From Corella eumyota (taxonomy: Eukaryota; Chordata; Ascidiacea; Phlebobranchia; Corellidae), in contig OY720100.1 of NCBI GenBank assembly GCA_963082875.1, positions 7,750,001-7,814,000 on the forward strand: a DNA stretch of 64,000 bases, written 5' to 3'. Below the pieces are notes generated by a model. That model was not told where the DNA came from, did no database searches, and worked only from the letters and a program-made list of their open reading frames with translations. The number at the start of each line of letters is the position of its first letter. The stretch's first letter is position 1. Shown here piece after piece: positions 20,954 to 32,557 of the stretch. The position numbers and the translations under genes were made by a program.

Positions 20954-23900
20954 GTGTTAGAACCGCACAGGTCCGATTGTGTTAGAACCGCACAGGTCCG
21001 ATTACCGTGTTTACATAATATTTTTCGAAAATATTAATATTCATAAAAGTTATGATACTTTTATTAAAAATTTATAAAATCTTAAAACCTAAAATTTTGT
21101 ATTTTATTGGGCGCGCATTGGCCTAACTAACATTTAAGATAAAACATTTAGCGAAAATTTTCAGTAAAAAAAAAGTTTGAGATAATTTTTATTTTGGGTT
21201 TAATTAGGTCACGTGATATTTCTGGCCAATTATATTGCATACAAATTTTTTGAAAAAAAATAAAAAATTTTAAATCGAAAAATAATTGTTGTGTTAGAAC
21301 CGCACAGGTCCAATTACCGTGTTTACAAAATATTTTTCGAAAATATTTATATTCATAAAAGTTATGAAACTTTTATTAAAAATTTATGAAATCTCAAAAC
21401 CTAAAATTTTGTATTTTATTACACGCGCATTGGCCTAACTTACATTCAAGATAAAACATTTCGCGAAAATTTTTAGTAAACCAAAAGTTTGAGGTAATTT
21501 TTATTTTGGTTTTCATTAGGTCACGTGATATTTTTGGCCAATGATATTGCACACAAATTTTTTGAAAAAAAATAAAAAATTTAAATCGAAAAATAATTGT
21601 TGTGTTAGAACCGCACAGGTCCAATTACCGTGTTTACAAAATATTTTTTTTAAATATTAATATTCATAAAAGTTATGAAACTTTTATTAAAAATTTATGA
21701 AATCTCAAAACCTAAAATTTTGTATTTTATTAGACGCGCATTGGCCTAACTAACATTCAAGATAAAACTGTTAGAACCGCACAGGTCCGATAACCGTGTT
21801 TACATAATATTTTTCGAAAATATTAATATTCATAAAAGTTATGATACTTTTATTAAATATTTATGAAATCTTAAAACCTAGAATTTTGTATTTTATTGGA
21901 CGCGCATTGGCCTAACTAACATTCAAGATAAAACATTTCGCAAAAATTTTCAGTAAAACAAAAATTTGAGGTAAATTTTATTTGGGGTTTAATTAGGTCA
22001 CGTGATATTTTTGGCCAATAATATTGCATACAAATTTTTTTTTAAAAAATAAAAAATTTTCAATCAAAAAATAATTGTTGTGTTAGAACCGCACAGGTCG
22101 AATTACCGTGTTTACAAAATATGTTTTTCAAAATATTAATATTCATAAAAGTTATAAAACTTTTATTAAAAATTTATGAAATCTCAAAACCTAAAATTTT
22201 GTATTTTATTACACGCGCATTGGCCTAACTAACATTCAAGTTAAACATTTCGCGAAAATTTTCAGTAAAACAAAAGTTTGAGGTAATTTTTATTTTGGTT
22301 TTCATTAGGTCACCTGATATTTTTGGCCAATGATATTGCATACAAATTTAAAAAAAAAAAATAAAAAATTTTAAATCGAAAAATAATTGTTGTGTTAGAA
22401 ACGCACAGGTCCAATTACCGTGTTTACAAAATATGTTTTTCAAAATATTAATATTCATAAAAGTTATGAAACTTTTATTAAAAATTTATGAAATCTCAAA
22501 ACCTAAAATTTTGTATTTTATTAGACGCGCATTGGCCTAACTAACATTCAAGATACAACATTTCGCGAAAATTTTCAGTAAAACAAAAGTTTGAGGTAAT
22601 TTTTATTTTAGGTTTAATTAGGTCACGTGATATTTTTGGCCAATGATATTGCATACAAATTTTTTGAAAAAAAATAAAAAATTTTAAATCGAAAAATAAT
22701 TGTTGTGTTAGAACCGCACAGGTCCAATTACCGTGTTTACAAAATATTTTTTTTAAATATTAATATTCATAAAAGTTATGAAACTTTTATTAAAAATTTA
22801 TGAAATCTTAAAACCTAAAATTTTGTATTTTATTAAACGCGCATTGGCCTAACTAACATTCAAGATAAAACATTTCGCAAAAATTTTCAGTAAAAAAAAA
22901 GTTTGAGGTAATTATTATTTTGGGTTTAATTAGGTCACGTGATATTTTTGGCCAATTATATTGCATACAAATTTTTTGAAAAAAAATAAAAAATTTTAAA
23001 TCGAAAAATAATTGTTGTGTTAGAACTGCACAGGTCCAATTACCGTGTTTACATAATATTTTTCGAAAATATTAATATTCATAAAAGTTATGATACTTTC
23101 ATTAAATATTTATGAAATCTCAAAACCTAGAATTTTGTATTTTATTGGACGCGCATTGGCCTAACTAACATTCAAGATAAAACATTTCGCGAAAATTTTC
23201 AGTAAAACAAAAATTTGAGGTAATTTTTATTTTGGGTTTAATTAGGTCACGTGATATTTTTGGCCAATGATATTGCATACAAATTTTCTTTTAAAAAATA
23301 AAAAATTTTCAATCGAAAAATAATTGTTGTGTTAGAACCGCACAGGTCCAATTACCGTGTTTACAAAATATTTTTCGAAAATATTTATATTCATAAAAGT
23401 TATGAAACTTTTATTAAAAATTTATGAAATCTCAAAACCTAAAATTTTGTATTTTATTACACGTGCATTGGCCTAACTAACATTCAAGATAAAACATTTC
23501 GCGAAAATTTTCAGTAAAACAAAAGTTTGAGGTAATTTTTATTTTGGTTTTCATTAGGTCACCTGATATTTTTGGCCAATGATATTGCATACAAATTTAA
23601 AAAAATCAAATAAAAAATTTTAAATCGAAAAATAATTGTTGTGTTAGAACCGCACAGGTCCAATTACCGTGTTTACATAATATTTTTCAAAAATATTAAT
23701 GTTCATAAAAGTTATGACACTTTTATTAAAAATTTATGAAATCTCAAAACCTAAAATTTTGTATTTTATTAGACGCGCATTGGCCTGACTAACATTTAAG
23801 ATAAAACTTTTCGCGAGAATTTTTAGTAAAACAAAAGTTTGAGGTAATTTCTATTTTGGTTTTCATTAGGTCACGTGATATTTTTGGCCAATGATATTGC

Positions 23901-26203
23901 ATACAAATTTTTAGAAAAAAAATAAAAAATTTTAAATCGAAAAATAATTGTTGTGTTAGAACCGCACAGGTCCAATTACCGTGTTTACAAAATATTTTTT
24001 TTAAATATTCATGTTCATAAAAGTTATGAAACTTTTATTAAAAATTTATGAAATCTCAAAACCTAAAATTAAGTATTTTATTAGACTCGCATTGGCCTAA
24101 CTAACAGTCAAGATAAAACATTTCGCGAAAATTTTCAGTAAAACAAAAGTTTGAGGTAATTTTTATTTTGGGTTTAATTAGGTCACGTGATATTTTTGGC
24201 CAATGATATTGCACACAAATTTTTTTTTTAAAAATAACAAATTTTAAATCGAAAAATAATTGTTGTGTTAGAACCGCACAGGTCCAATTACCGTGTTTAC
24301 ATAATATTTTTCGAAAATATTAATATTCATAAAAGTTATAAAACTTTTATTAAAAAATTATGAAATCTCAAAACCTAAAATTTTGTATTTTATTAGACGC
24401 GCATTGGCCTAACTAACATTCAAGATAAAACATTTCGCGAAAATTTTCAGTAAAACAAAAGTTTGAGGTAATTTTTATTTTGGTTTTCATTAGGTCACGT
24501 GATATTTTTGGCCAATGATATTGCATACAAATTTTTTGAAAAAAAAATAAAAAATTTTAAATCGAAAAATAATTGTTGTGTTAGAACCGCACAGGTCCAA
24601 TTACCGTGTTTACATAATATTTTTCAAAAATATTAATATTCATAAAAGTTATGACACTTTTATTAAAAAATTATGAAATCTCAAAACCTAAAATTTTGTA
24701 TTTTATTAGACGCGCATTGGCCTAACTAACATTCAAGATACAACATTTTGCGAAAATTTTCAGTAAAACAAAAGTTTGAGGTAATTTTTATTTTGATTTT
24801 CATTAGGTCACGTGATATTTTTGGCCAATGATATTGCATACAAATTTTTTGAAAAAAAATTAAAAATTTTAAATCGAAAAATAATTGTTGTGTTAGAACC
24901 GCACAGGTCCAATTACCGTGTTTACAAAATATTTTTCGAAAATATTAATATTCATAAAAGTTATAAAACTTTTATTAAAAAATTATGAAATCTCAAAACC
25001 TAAAATTTTGTATTTTATTAGACGCGCATTGGCCTAACTAACATTCAAGATACAACATTTCGCGAAAATTTTCAGTAAAACAAAAGTTTGAGGTAATTTT
25101 TATTTTGGTTTTCATTAGGTCACGTGATATTTTTGGCCAATGATATTGCATACAAATTTTTTGAAAAAAAATAAAAAATTTTAAATCGAAAAATAATTGT
25201 TGTGTTAGAACCGCACAGGTCCAATTACCGTGTTTACAAAATATTTTTCGAAAATATTAATATTCATAAAAGTTATAAAACTTTTATTAAAAAATTATGA
25301 TAACTCAAAACCTAAAATTTTGTATTTTGTTAGACGCGTATTGGCCTAACTAACATTCAAGATACAACATTTCGCGAAAATTTTCAGTAAAACAAAAGTT
25401 TGAGGTAATTTTTATTTTGGTTTTCATTAGGTCACGTGATATTTTTGGCCAATGATATTGCATACAAATTTTTTTTAAAAAAATAAAAAATTTTCAATCG
25501 AAAAATAATTGTTGTGTTAGAACCGCACAGGTCCAATTACCGTGTTTACAAAATATTTTTTTTTTTACAAAATATATTACAAAATATTTACAAAATATTT
25601 TTTTTTCATACAAATTTTTAAAAAAAAATAAAAAATTTTAAATCGAAAAATAATTGTTGTGTTAGAACCACACAGGTCCAATTACCGTGTTTACAAAATA
25701 TTTTTCGAAAATATTAATATTCATAAAAGTTATGAAACTTTTATTAAAAATTTGTGAAATCTCAAAACCTAAAATTTTGTATTTTATTAGACGCGCATTG
25801 GCCTAACTAACATTCAAGATAAAACATTTCGCGAAAATTTTCAGTAAAACAAAAGTTTGAGGTAATTTTTATTTTGGGTTTAATTAGGTCACGTGATATT
25901 TTTGGCCAATGATATGGCATACAAATTTTTTTGAAAAAAAATTAAAAATTTTAAATTAAAAAATAATTGTTGTGTTAGAACCGCACAGGTCCAATTACCG
26001 TGTTTACAAAATATTTTCCGAAAATATTACTATTCATAAAAGTTATGAAACTTTTATTAAAAATTTATGAAATCTTAAAACCTAAAATTTTGTATTTTAT
26101 TAGACGCGCATTGGCCTAACTAACATTCAAAATAAAACATTTCGCGAAAATTTTCAGTAAAACAAAAGTTTGAGGTAATTTTTATTTTGGGTTTAATTAG
26201 GTC
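20954..26203. repeat. 312-bp satellite array, main block
   Basis: Tandem monomers of 311-313 bases recur, each opening with GTGTTAGAACCGCACAGGTCC and carrying GACGCGCATTGGCCTAACTAAC and GGTCACGTGATATTTTTGGCC further in. Starts fall near 21297, 21608, 22085, 22397, 22710 and onward. One monomer at about 21604-21768 is cut to roughly 166 bases. The first 25 bases of the monomer are repeated twice at the left edge. A short AT-expanded monomer lies near 25555-25625. No frame is consistently open, so this is non-coding satellite. Confidence 0.95.
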
Positions 26204-26690
26204 AAAAGGTCGCGCGAACAATTCAATGTACGCAAAATAAAAAAAAATTTTTTGTTCTTTTAATTATTTTCGAAAATTTCTTTATCTTGAGCATTAGTTA
26301 TACCAAAACAGTTCTAAAAAAATTTAAAAATCAATGTCATAAATTTGTCATAACTCTCGGAAATATTAATGTTTGCTAAAAAATTTTTGCTAGCACGGCT
26401 GTTAGAACAGTGCGGTTTTATTGGTATAGTTATCTTTTGATTTAAAAAAAAAAAAAATTTTTAAAACTTTTTTACTAGTGTGCTAGGTCACGTGATCATA
26501 TGACCGGCCCTATGTACGCAAAATACAAAAAATTTGCAAGCTGATTATTTTGAGGAGTCTAAGTTGGGAACCAAACCTCGGATCTCAGTACTAAGAGTTG
26601 TGGGCCTTTCGCACTGAGCTAACTGCCACGAGCTTTTAATGATGCACAATTGTATACATAGATTAAGTAAGCACTTGTAATAATAAAAAT
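26204..26690. repeat. Interposed ~490-bp segment, copy 1
   Basis: The satellite breaks off after TTTAATTAGGTC and this different sequence begins with AAAAGGTCGCGCGAACAATTC. It includes TTAGAACAGTGCGGTTTTATT, GGTCACGTGATCATATGACC and the tRNA-like block at 26553-26630, and ends where satellite resumes as AAAACATTTTGCAAAAATTTT. Copies 2-4 are nearly identical. Confidence 0.9.
26553..26630 (-). repeat. tRNA-like (Pol III box) block, copy 1
   Basis: On the minus strand the block reads GTGGCAGTTAGCTCAGTGCG, which gives a good A box (TAGCTCAGTGCG). About 35 bases later comes GAGGTTTGGTTCCCAACTT, which resembles a B box (GGTTCGANTCC) with small changes. The 3' acceptor half does not pair with the 5' half, so this is a tRNA-derived SINE head rather than a functional tRNA. 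Confidence 0.65.
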
Positions 26691-27841
26691 TAAAACATTT
26701 TGCAAAAATTTTAAGTAGAACAAAAGTTTGAGATAATTTTTATTTTGGGTTTAATTAGGTCACGTGATATTTTTGGCCAATGATATTGCATACAAATTTT
26801 TCAAAAAAAAAAAAAAAAATTTAAATCGAAAAATAATTGTTGTTAGAACCGCACAGGTCCAATTACCGTGTTTACATAATATTTTTCAAAAATATTAATA
26901 TTCATAAAAGTTATAAAACTTTTATTAAAAAATTATGAAATCTCAAAACCTAAAATTTTGTATTTTATTAGACGCGCATTGGCCTAACTAACATTCAAGA
27001 TACAACATTTCGCGAAAATTTTCAGTAAAACAAAAGTTTGAGGTAATTTTTATTTTGGTTTTCATTAGGTCACGTGATATTTTTGGCCAATGATATTGCA
27101 TACAAATTTTTTTTAAAAAAATAAAAAATTTTCAATCGAAAAATAATTGTTGTGTTAGAACCGCACAGGTCCAATTACCGTGTTTACAAAATATTTTTTT
27201 TTTTACAAAATATATTACAAAATATTTACAAAATATTTTTTTTTCATACAAATTTTTAAAAAAAAATAAAAAATTTTAAATCGAAAAATAATTGTTGTGT
27301 TAGAACCACACAGGTCCAATTACCGTGTTTACAAAATATTTTTCGAAAATATTAATATTCATAAAAGTTATGAAACTTTTATTAAAAATTTGTGAAATCT
27401 CAAAACCTAAAATTTTGTATTTTATTAGACGCGCATTGGCCTAACTAACATTCAAGATAAAACATTTCGCGAAAATTTTCAGTAAAACAAAAGTTTGAGG
27501 TAATTTTTATTTTGGGTTTAATTAGGTCACGTGATATTTTTGGCCAATGATATGGCATACAAATTTTTTTGAAAAAAAATTAAAAATTTTAAATTAAAAA
27601 ATAATTGTTGTGTTAGAACCGCACAGGTCCAATTACCGTGTTTACAAAATATTTTCCGAAAATATTACTATTCATAAAAGTTATGAAACTTTTATTAAAA
27701 ATTTATGAAATCTTAAAACCTAAAATTTTGTATTTTATTAGACGCGCATTGGCCTAACTAACATTCAAAATAAAACATTTCGCGAAAATTTTCAGTAAAA
27801 CAAAAGTTTGAGGTAATTTTTATTTTGGGTTTAATTAGGTC
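26691..27841. repeat. 312-bp satellite block between segments 1 and 2
   Basis: Satellite monomers resume. From about 27080 onward this block repeats the sequence 1638 bases upstream almost base for base, including the odd AT-expanded monomer near 27195-27260. It belongs to the 1638-bp higher-order repeat. Confidence 0.9.
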
Positions 27842-28328
27842 AAAAGGTCGCGCGAACAATTCAATGTACGCAAAATAAAAAAAAATTTTTTGTTCTTTTA
27901 ATTATTTTCGAAAATTTCTTTATCTTGAGCATTAGTTATACCAAAACAGTTCTAAAAAAATTTAAAAATCAATGTCATAAATTTGTCATAACTCTCGGAA
28001 ATATTAATGTTTGCTAAAAAATTTTTGCTAGCACGGCTGTTAGAACAGTGCGGTTTTATTGGTATAGTTATCTTTTGATTTAAAAAAAAAAAAAATTTTT
28101 AAAACTTTTTTACTAGTGTGCTAGGTCACGTGATCATATGACCGGCCCTATGTACGCAAAATACAAAAAAATTGCAAGCTGATTATTTTGAGGAGTCTAA
28201 GTTGGGAACCAAACCTCGGAACTCAGTACTAAGAGTTGTGGGCCTTTCGCACTGAGCTAACTGCCACGACCTTTTAATGATGCACAATTGTATACATAGA
28301 TTAAGTAAGCACTTGTAATAATAAAAAT
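27842..28328. repeat. Interposed ~490-bp segment, copy 2
   Basis: Near-identical to copy 1, exactly 1638 bases downstream of it. Its tRNA-like block is at 28191-28268 on the minus strand and differs from copy 1 by only a few bases. Confidence 0.9.
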
Positions 28329-29334
28329 TAAAACATTTTGCAAAAATTTTAAGTAGAACAAAAGTTTGAGATAATTTTTATTTTGGGTTTAATTAGGTCA
28401 CGTGATATTTTTGGCCAATGATATTGCATACAAATTTTTCGAAAAAAAAAAAAAAAATTTAAATCGAAAAATAATTGTTGTGTTAGAACCGCACAGGTCC
28501 AATTACCGTGTTTACATAATATTTTTCAAAAATATTAATATTCATAAAAGTTATGACACTTTTATTAAAACTTTATGAAATCTCAAAACCTAAAGTTTTG
28601 TATTTTATTAGACGCGCATTGGCCTGACTAACATTTAAGATAAAACATTTTGCGAAAATTTTTAGTAAAACAAAAGTTTAAGGTAATTTTTATTTTGGGT
28701 TTAATTAGGTCACGTGATATTTTTGGCCAATGATATTGCATACAAATTTTTTGAAAAAAAATTAAAAATTTTAAATCGAAAAATAATTGTTGTGTTAGAA
28801 CCGCACAGGTCCAATTACCGTGTTTACAAAATATTTTTCGAAAATATTAATATTCATAAAAGTTATGAAACTTTTATTAAAAAATTAGGAAATCTCAAAA
28901 CCTAAAATTTTGTATTTTATTAGACGCGCATTGGCCTAACTAACATTCAAGATACAACATTTCGCGAAAATTTTCAGTAAAACAAAAGTTTGAGGTAATT
29001 TTTATTTTGGTTTTCATTAGGTCACGTGATATTTTTGGCCAATGATATTGCATACACATTTTTTGAAAAAAAATAAAAAATTTTAAATCGAAAAATAATT
29101 GTTGTGTTAGAACCGCACAGGTCCAATTACCGTGTTTACAAAATATTTTTCGAAAATATTAATATTCATAAAAGTTATGAAACTTTTATTAAAAATTTAT
29201 GAAATCTTAAAACCTAAAATTTTGTATTTTATTAGTCGCGCATTGGCCTAACTAACATTCAAAATAAAACATTTCGCGAAAATTTTCAGTAAAACAAAAG
29301 TTTGAGGTAATTTTTATTTTGGGTTTAATTAGGT
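28329..29334. repeat. 312-bp satellite block between segments 2 and 3
   Basis: About three monomers of the satellite. A short frame that looks open on the plus strand (28714-28905) recurs at each equivalent monomer and simply reflects the repeat. Confidence 0.9.
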
Positions 29335-29817
29335 CAAAAGGTCGCGCGAACAATTCAATGTACGCAAAATAAAAAAAAATTTTTTGTTCTTTTAATTATT
29401 TTCGAAAATTTCTTTATCTTGAGCATTAGTTATACCAAAACAGTTCTAAAAAAATTTAAAAATCAATGTCATAAATTTGTCATAACTCTCGGAAATATTA
29501 ATGTTTGCTAAAAAATTTTTGCTAGCACGGCTGTTAGAACAGTGCGGTTTTATTGGTATAGTTATCTTTTGATTTAAAAAAAAAAAAAATTTTTAAAACT
29601 TTTTTACTAGTGTGCTAGGTCACGTGATCATATGATATGTACGCAAAATACAAAAAATTTGCAAGCTGATTATTTTGAGGAGTCTAAGTTGGGAACCAAA
29701 CCTCGAAACTCAGTACTAAGAGTTGTGGGCCTTTCGCACTGAGCTAACTGCCACGACCTTTTAATGATGCACAATTGTATACATAGATTAAGTAAGCACT
29801 TGTAATAATAAAAATTA
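29335..29817. repeat. Interposed ~490-bp segment, copy 3
   Basis: Same sequence as copies 1 and 2, but with a small deletion after CACGTGATCATATGA that removes the CCGGCCC word. The tRNA-like block is at 29678-29755 (minus). Confidence 0.9.
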
Positions 29818-32070
29818 AAACATTTTGCAAAAATTTAAAGTAGAACAAAAGTTTGAGATAATTTTTATTTTAGGTTTAATTAGGTCACGTGATATTTTTG
29901 GCCAATGATATTGCATACAAATTTTTTGAAAAAAAAATAAAAAAATTTAAATCGAAAAATAATTGTTGTGTTAGAAACGCACAGGTCCAATTACCGTGTT
30001 TACATAATATTTTTCAAAAATATTAATATTCATAAAAGTTATGACACTTTTATTAAAAATTTATGAAATCTCAAAACCTAAAATTTTGTATTTTATTAGA
30101 CGCGCATTGGCCTGACTAACATTTAAGATAAAACATTTTGCGAAAATTTTTAGTAAAACAAAAGTTTTGAGGTAATTTTTATTTTGGGTTTAATTAGGTC
30201 ACGTGATATTTTTGGCCAATGATATTGCATACAAATTTTTTGAAAAAAAATTAAAAATTTTAAATCGAAAAATAATTGTTGTGTTAGAACCGCACAGGTC
30301 CAATTACCGTGTTTACAAAATATTTTTCGAAAATATTAATATTCATAAAAGTTATGAAACTTTTATTAAAAAATTAGGAAATCTCAAAACCTAAAATTTT
30401 GTATTTTATTAGACGCGCATTGGCCTAACTAACATTCAAGATAAAACATTTTGCAAAAATTTTGAGTAGAACAAAAGTTTGAAATAATTTTTATTTTGGG
30501 TTTAATTAGGTCACGTGATATTTTGGCCAATGATATTGCATACAAATTTTAAAAAAATAAATAAAAAATTTTAAATCGAAAAATAATTGTTGTGTTAGAA
30601 CCACACAGGTCCAATTACCGTGTTTACATAATATTTTTCAAAAATATTAATATTCATAAAAGTTATGAAACTTTTATTAAAAATTTATGAAATCTTAAAA
30701 CCTAAAATTTTGTATTTTATTAGACGCGCATTGGCCTAACTAACATTCAAGATAAAACATTTCGCGAAAATTTTCAGTAAAACAAAAGTTTGAGGTAATT
30801 TTTATTTTGGTTTTCATTAGGTCACGTGATATTTTTGGCCAATGATATTGCATACAAATTTTTTGAAAAAAAATTAAAAATTTTAAATCGAAAAATAATT
30901 GTTGTGTTAGAACCGCACAGGTTCAATTACCGTGTTTACAAAATATTTTTCGAAAATATTAATATTCATAAAAGTTATGAAACTTTTATTAAAAAATTAG
31001 GAAATCTCAAAACCTAAAATTTTGTATTTTATTAGACGCGCATTGGCCTAACTAACATTCAAGATACAACATTTCGCGAAAATTTTCAGTAAAACAAAAG
31101 TTTGAGGTAATTTTTATTTTGGTTTTCATTAGGTCACGTGATATTTTTGGCCAATGATATTGCATACAAATTTTTTGAAAAAAAATTAAAAATTTTAAAT
31201 CAAAAAATAATTGTTGTGTTAGAACCGCACAGGTCCAATTACCGTGTTTACAAAATATTTTTTGAAAATATTAATATTCATAAAAGTTATGAAACTTTTA
31301 TTAAAAATTTATAAAATCTTAAAACCTAAAATTTTGTATTTTATTAGACGCGCATTGGCCTAACTAACATTCAAGATAAAACATTTTGCAAAAATTTTGA
31401 GTAGAACAAAAGTTTGAAATAATTTTTATTTTGGGTTTAATTAGGTCACGTGATATTTTGGCCAATGATATTGCATACAAATTTAAAAAAAATAAATAAA
31501 AAATTTTAAATCGAAAAATAATTGTTGTGTTAGAACCACACAGGTCCAATTACCGTGTTTACATAATATTTTTCAAAAATATTAATATTCATAAAAGTTA
31601 TGAAACTTTTATTAAAAATTTATAAAATCTTAAAACCTAAAATTTTGTATTTTATTAGACGCGCATTGGCCTAACTAACATTCAAGATAAAACATTTCGC
31701 GAAAATTTTCAGTAAAACAAAAGTTTGAGGTAATTTTTATTTTGGTTTTCATTAGGTCACGTGATATTTTTGGCCAATGATATTGCATACAAATTTTTTG
31801 AAAAAAAATTAAAAATTTTAAATCGAAAAATAATTGTTGTGTTAGAACCGCACAGGTCCAATTACCGTGTTTACAAAATATTTTTCGAAAATATTAATAT
31901 TCATAATAGTTATGAAACTTTTATTAAAAATTTGTGAAATCTCAAAACCTAAAATTTTGTATTTTATTAGACGCGCATTGGCCTAACTAACATTCAAGAT
32001 AAAACATTTCGCGAAAATTTTCAGTAAAACAAAAGTTTGAGGTAATTTTTATTTTGGGTTTAATTAGGTC
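29818..32070. repeat. 312-bp satellite block between segments 3 and 4
   Basis: About seven monomers. Monomers 30203 and 30826 repeat 28714 and each other closely, which points to unequal exchange within the array. Confidence 0.9.
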
Positions 32071-32552
32071 AAAAGGTCGCGCGAACAATTCAATGTACGC
32101 AAAATAAAAAAATGTTTTTTTGTTCTTTTAATTATTTTCGAAAATTTCTTTATCTTGAGCATTAGTTATACCAAAACAGTTCTAAAAAAATTTAAAAATC
32201 AATGTCATAAATTTGTCATAACTCTCGGAAATATTAATGTTTGCTAAAAATTTTTGCTAGCACGGCTGTTAGAACAGTGCGGTTTTATTGGTATAGTTAT
32301 CTTTTGATTTAAAAAAAAAAAATTTTTTAAAACTTTTTTACTAGTGTGCTAGGTCACGTGATCATATGACCGGCCCTATGTACGCAAAATACAAAAAATT
32401 TGCAAGTTGATTATTTTGAGGAGTCTAAGTTGGGCACCAAACCTCGGAACTCAGTACTAAGAGTTGTGGGCCTTTCGCACTGAGCTAACTGCCACGACCT
32501 TTTAATGATGCAAAATTGTATACATAGATTAAGTAAGCACTTGTAATAATAA
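32071..32552. repeat. Interposed ~490-bp segment, copy 4, at the satellite's right edge
   Basis: The fourth copy, with its tRNA-like block at 32419-32496 (minus). Unlike the others it is not followed by satellite but runs directly into the AT-rich higher-order repeat at 32558. Confidence 0.88.
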
Positions 32553-32557
32553 AAAAA

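Noticed and set aside
26553-26630. A functional tRNA gene
   Set aside because: A and B boxes are present, but the acceptor stem does not pair and the same block recurs inside a repeat, so a SINE-type head is the better reading.
28714-31017. Repeated 63-codon plus-strand frames starting MIFLANDIAYKFFEKK at 28714, 30203 and 30826
   Set aside because: They are the same satellite monomer read in a frame that happens to be open; other monomers of equal quality are closed, so there is no sign of coding selection.
21394-31549. Minus-strand frames starting MDLCGSNTTIIFRF at 21394-21624 and 31364-31549
   Set aside because: These too are satellite monomer sequence, and the translations diverge wherever the monomers do.
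20954-32552. CRISPR-like regular repeat array
   Set aside because: The repeats are contiguous 312-base monomers without unique spacers, in a eukaryotic genome.
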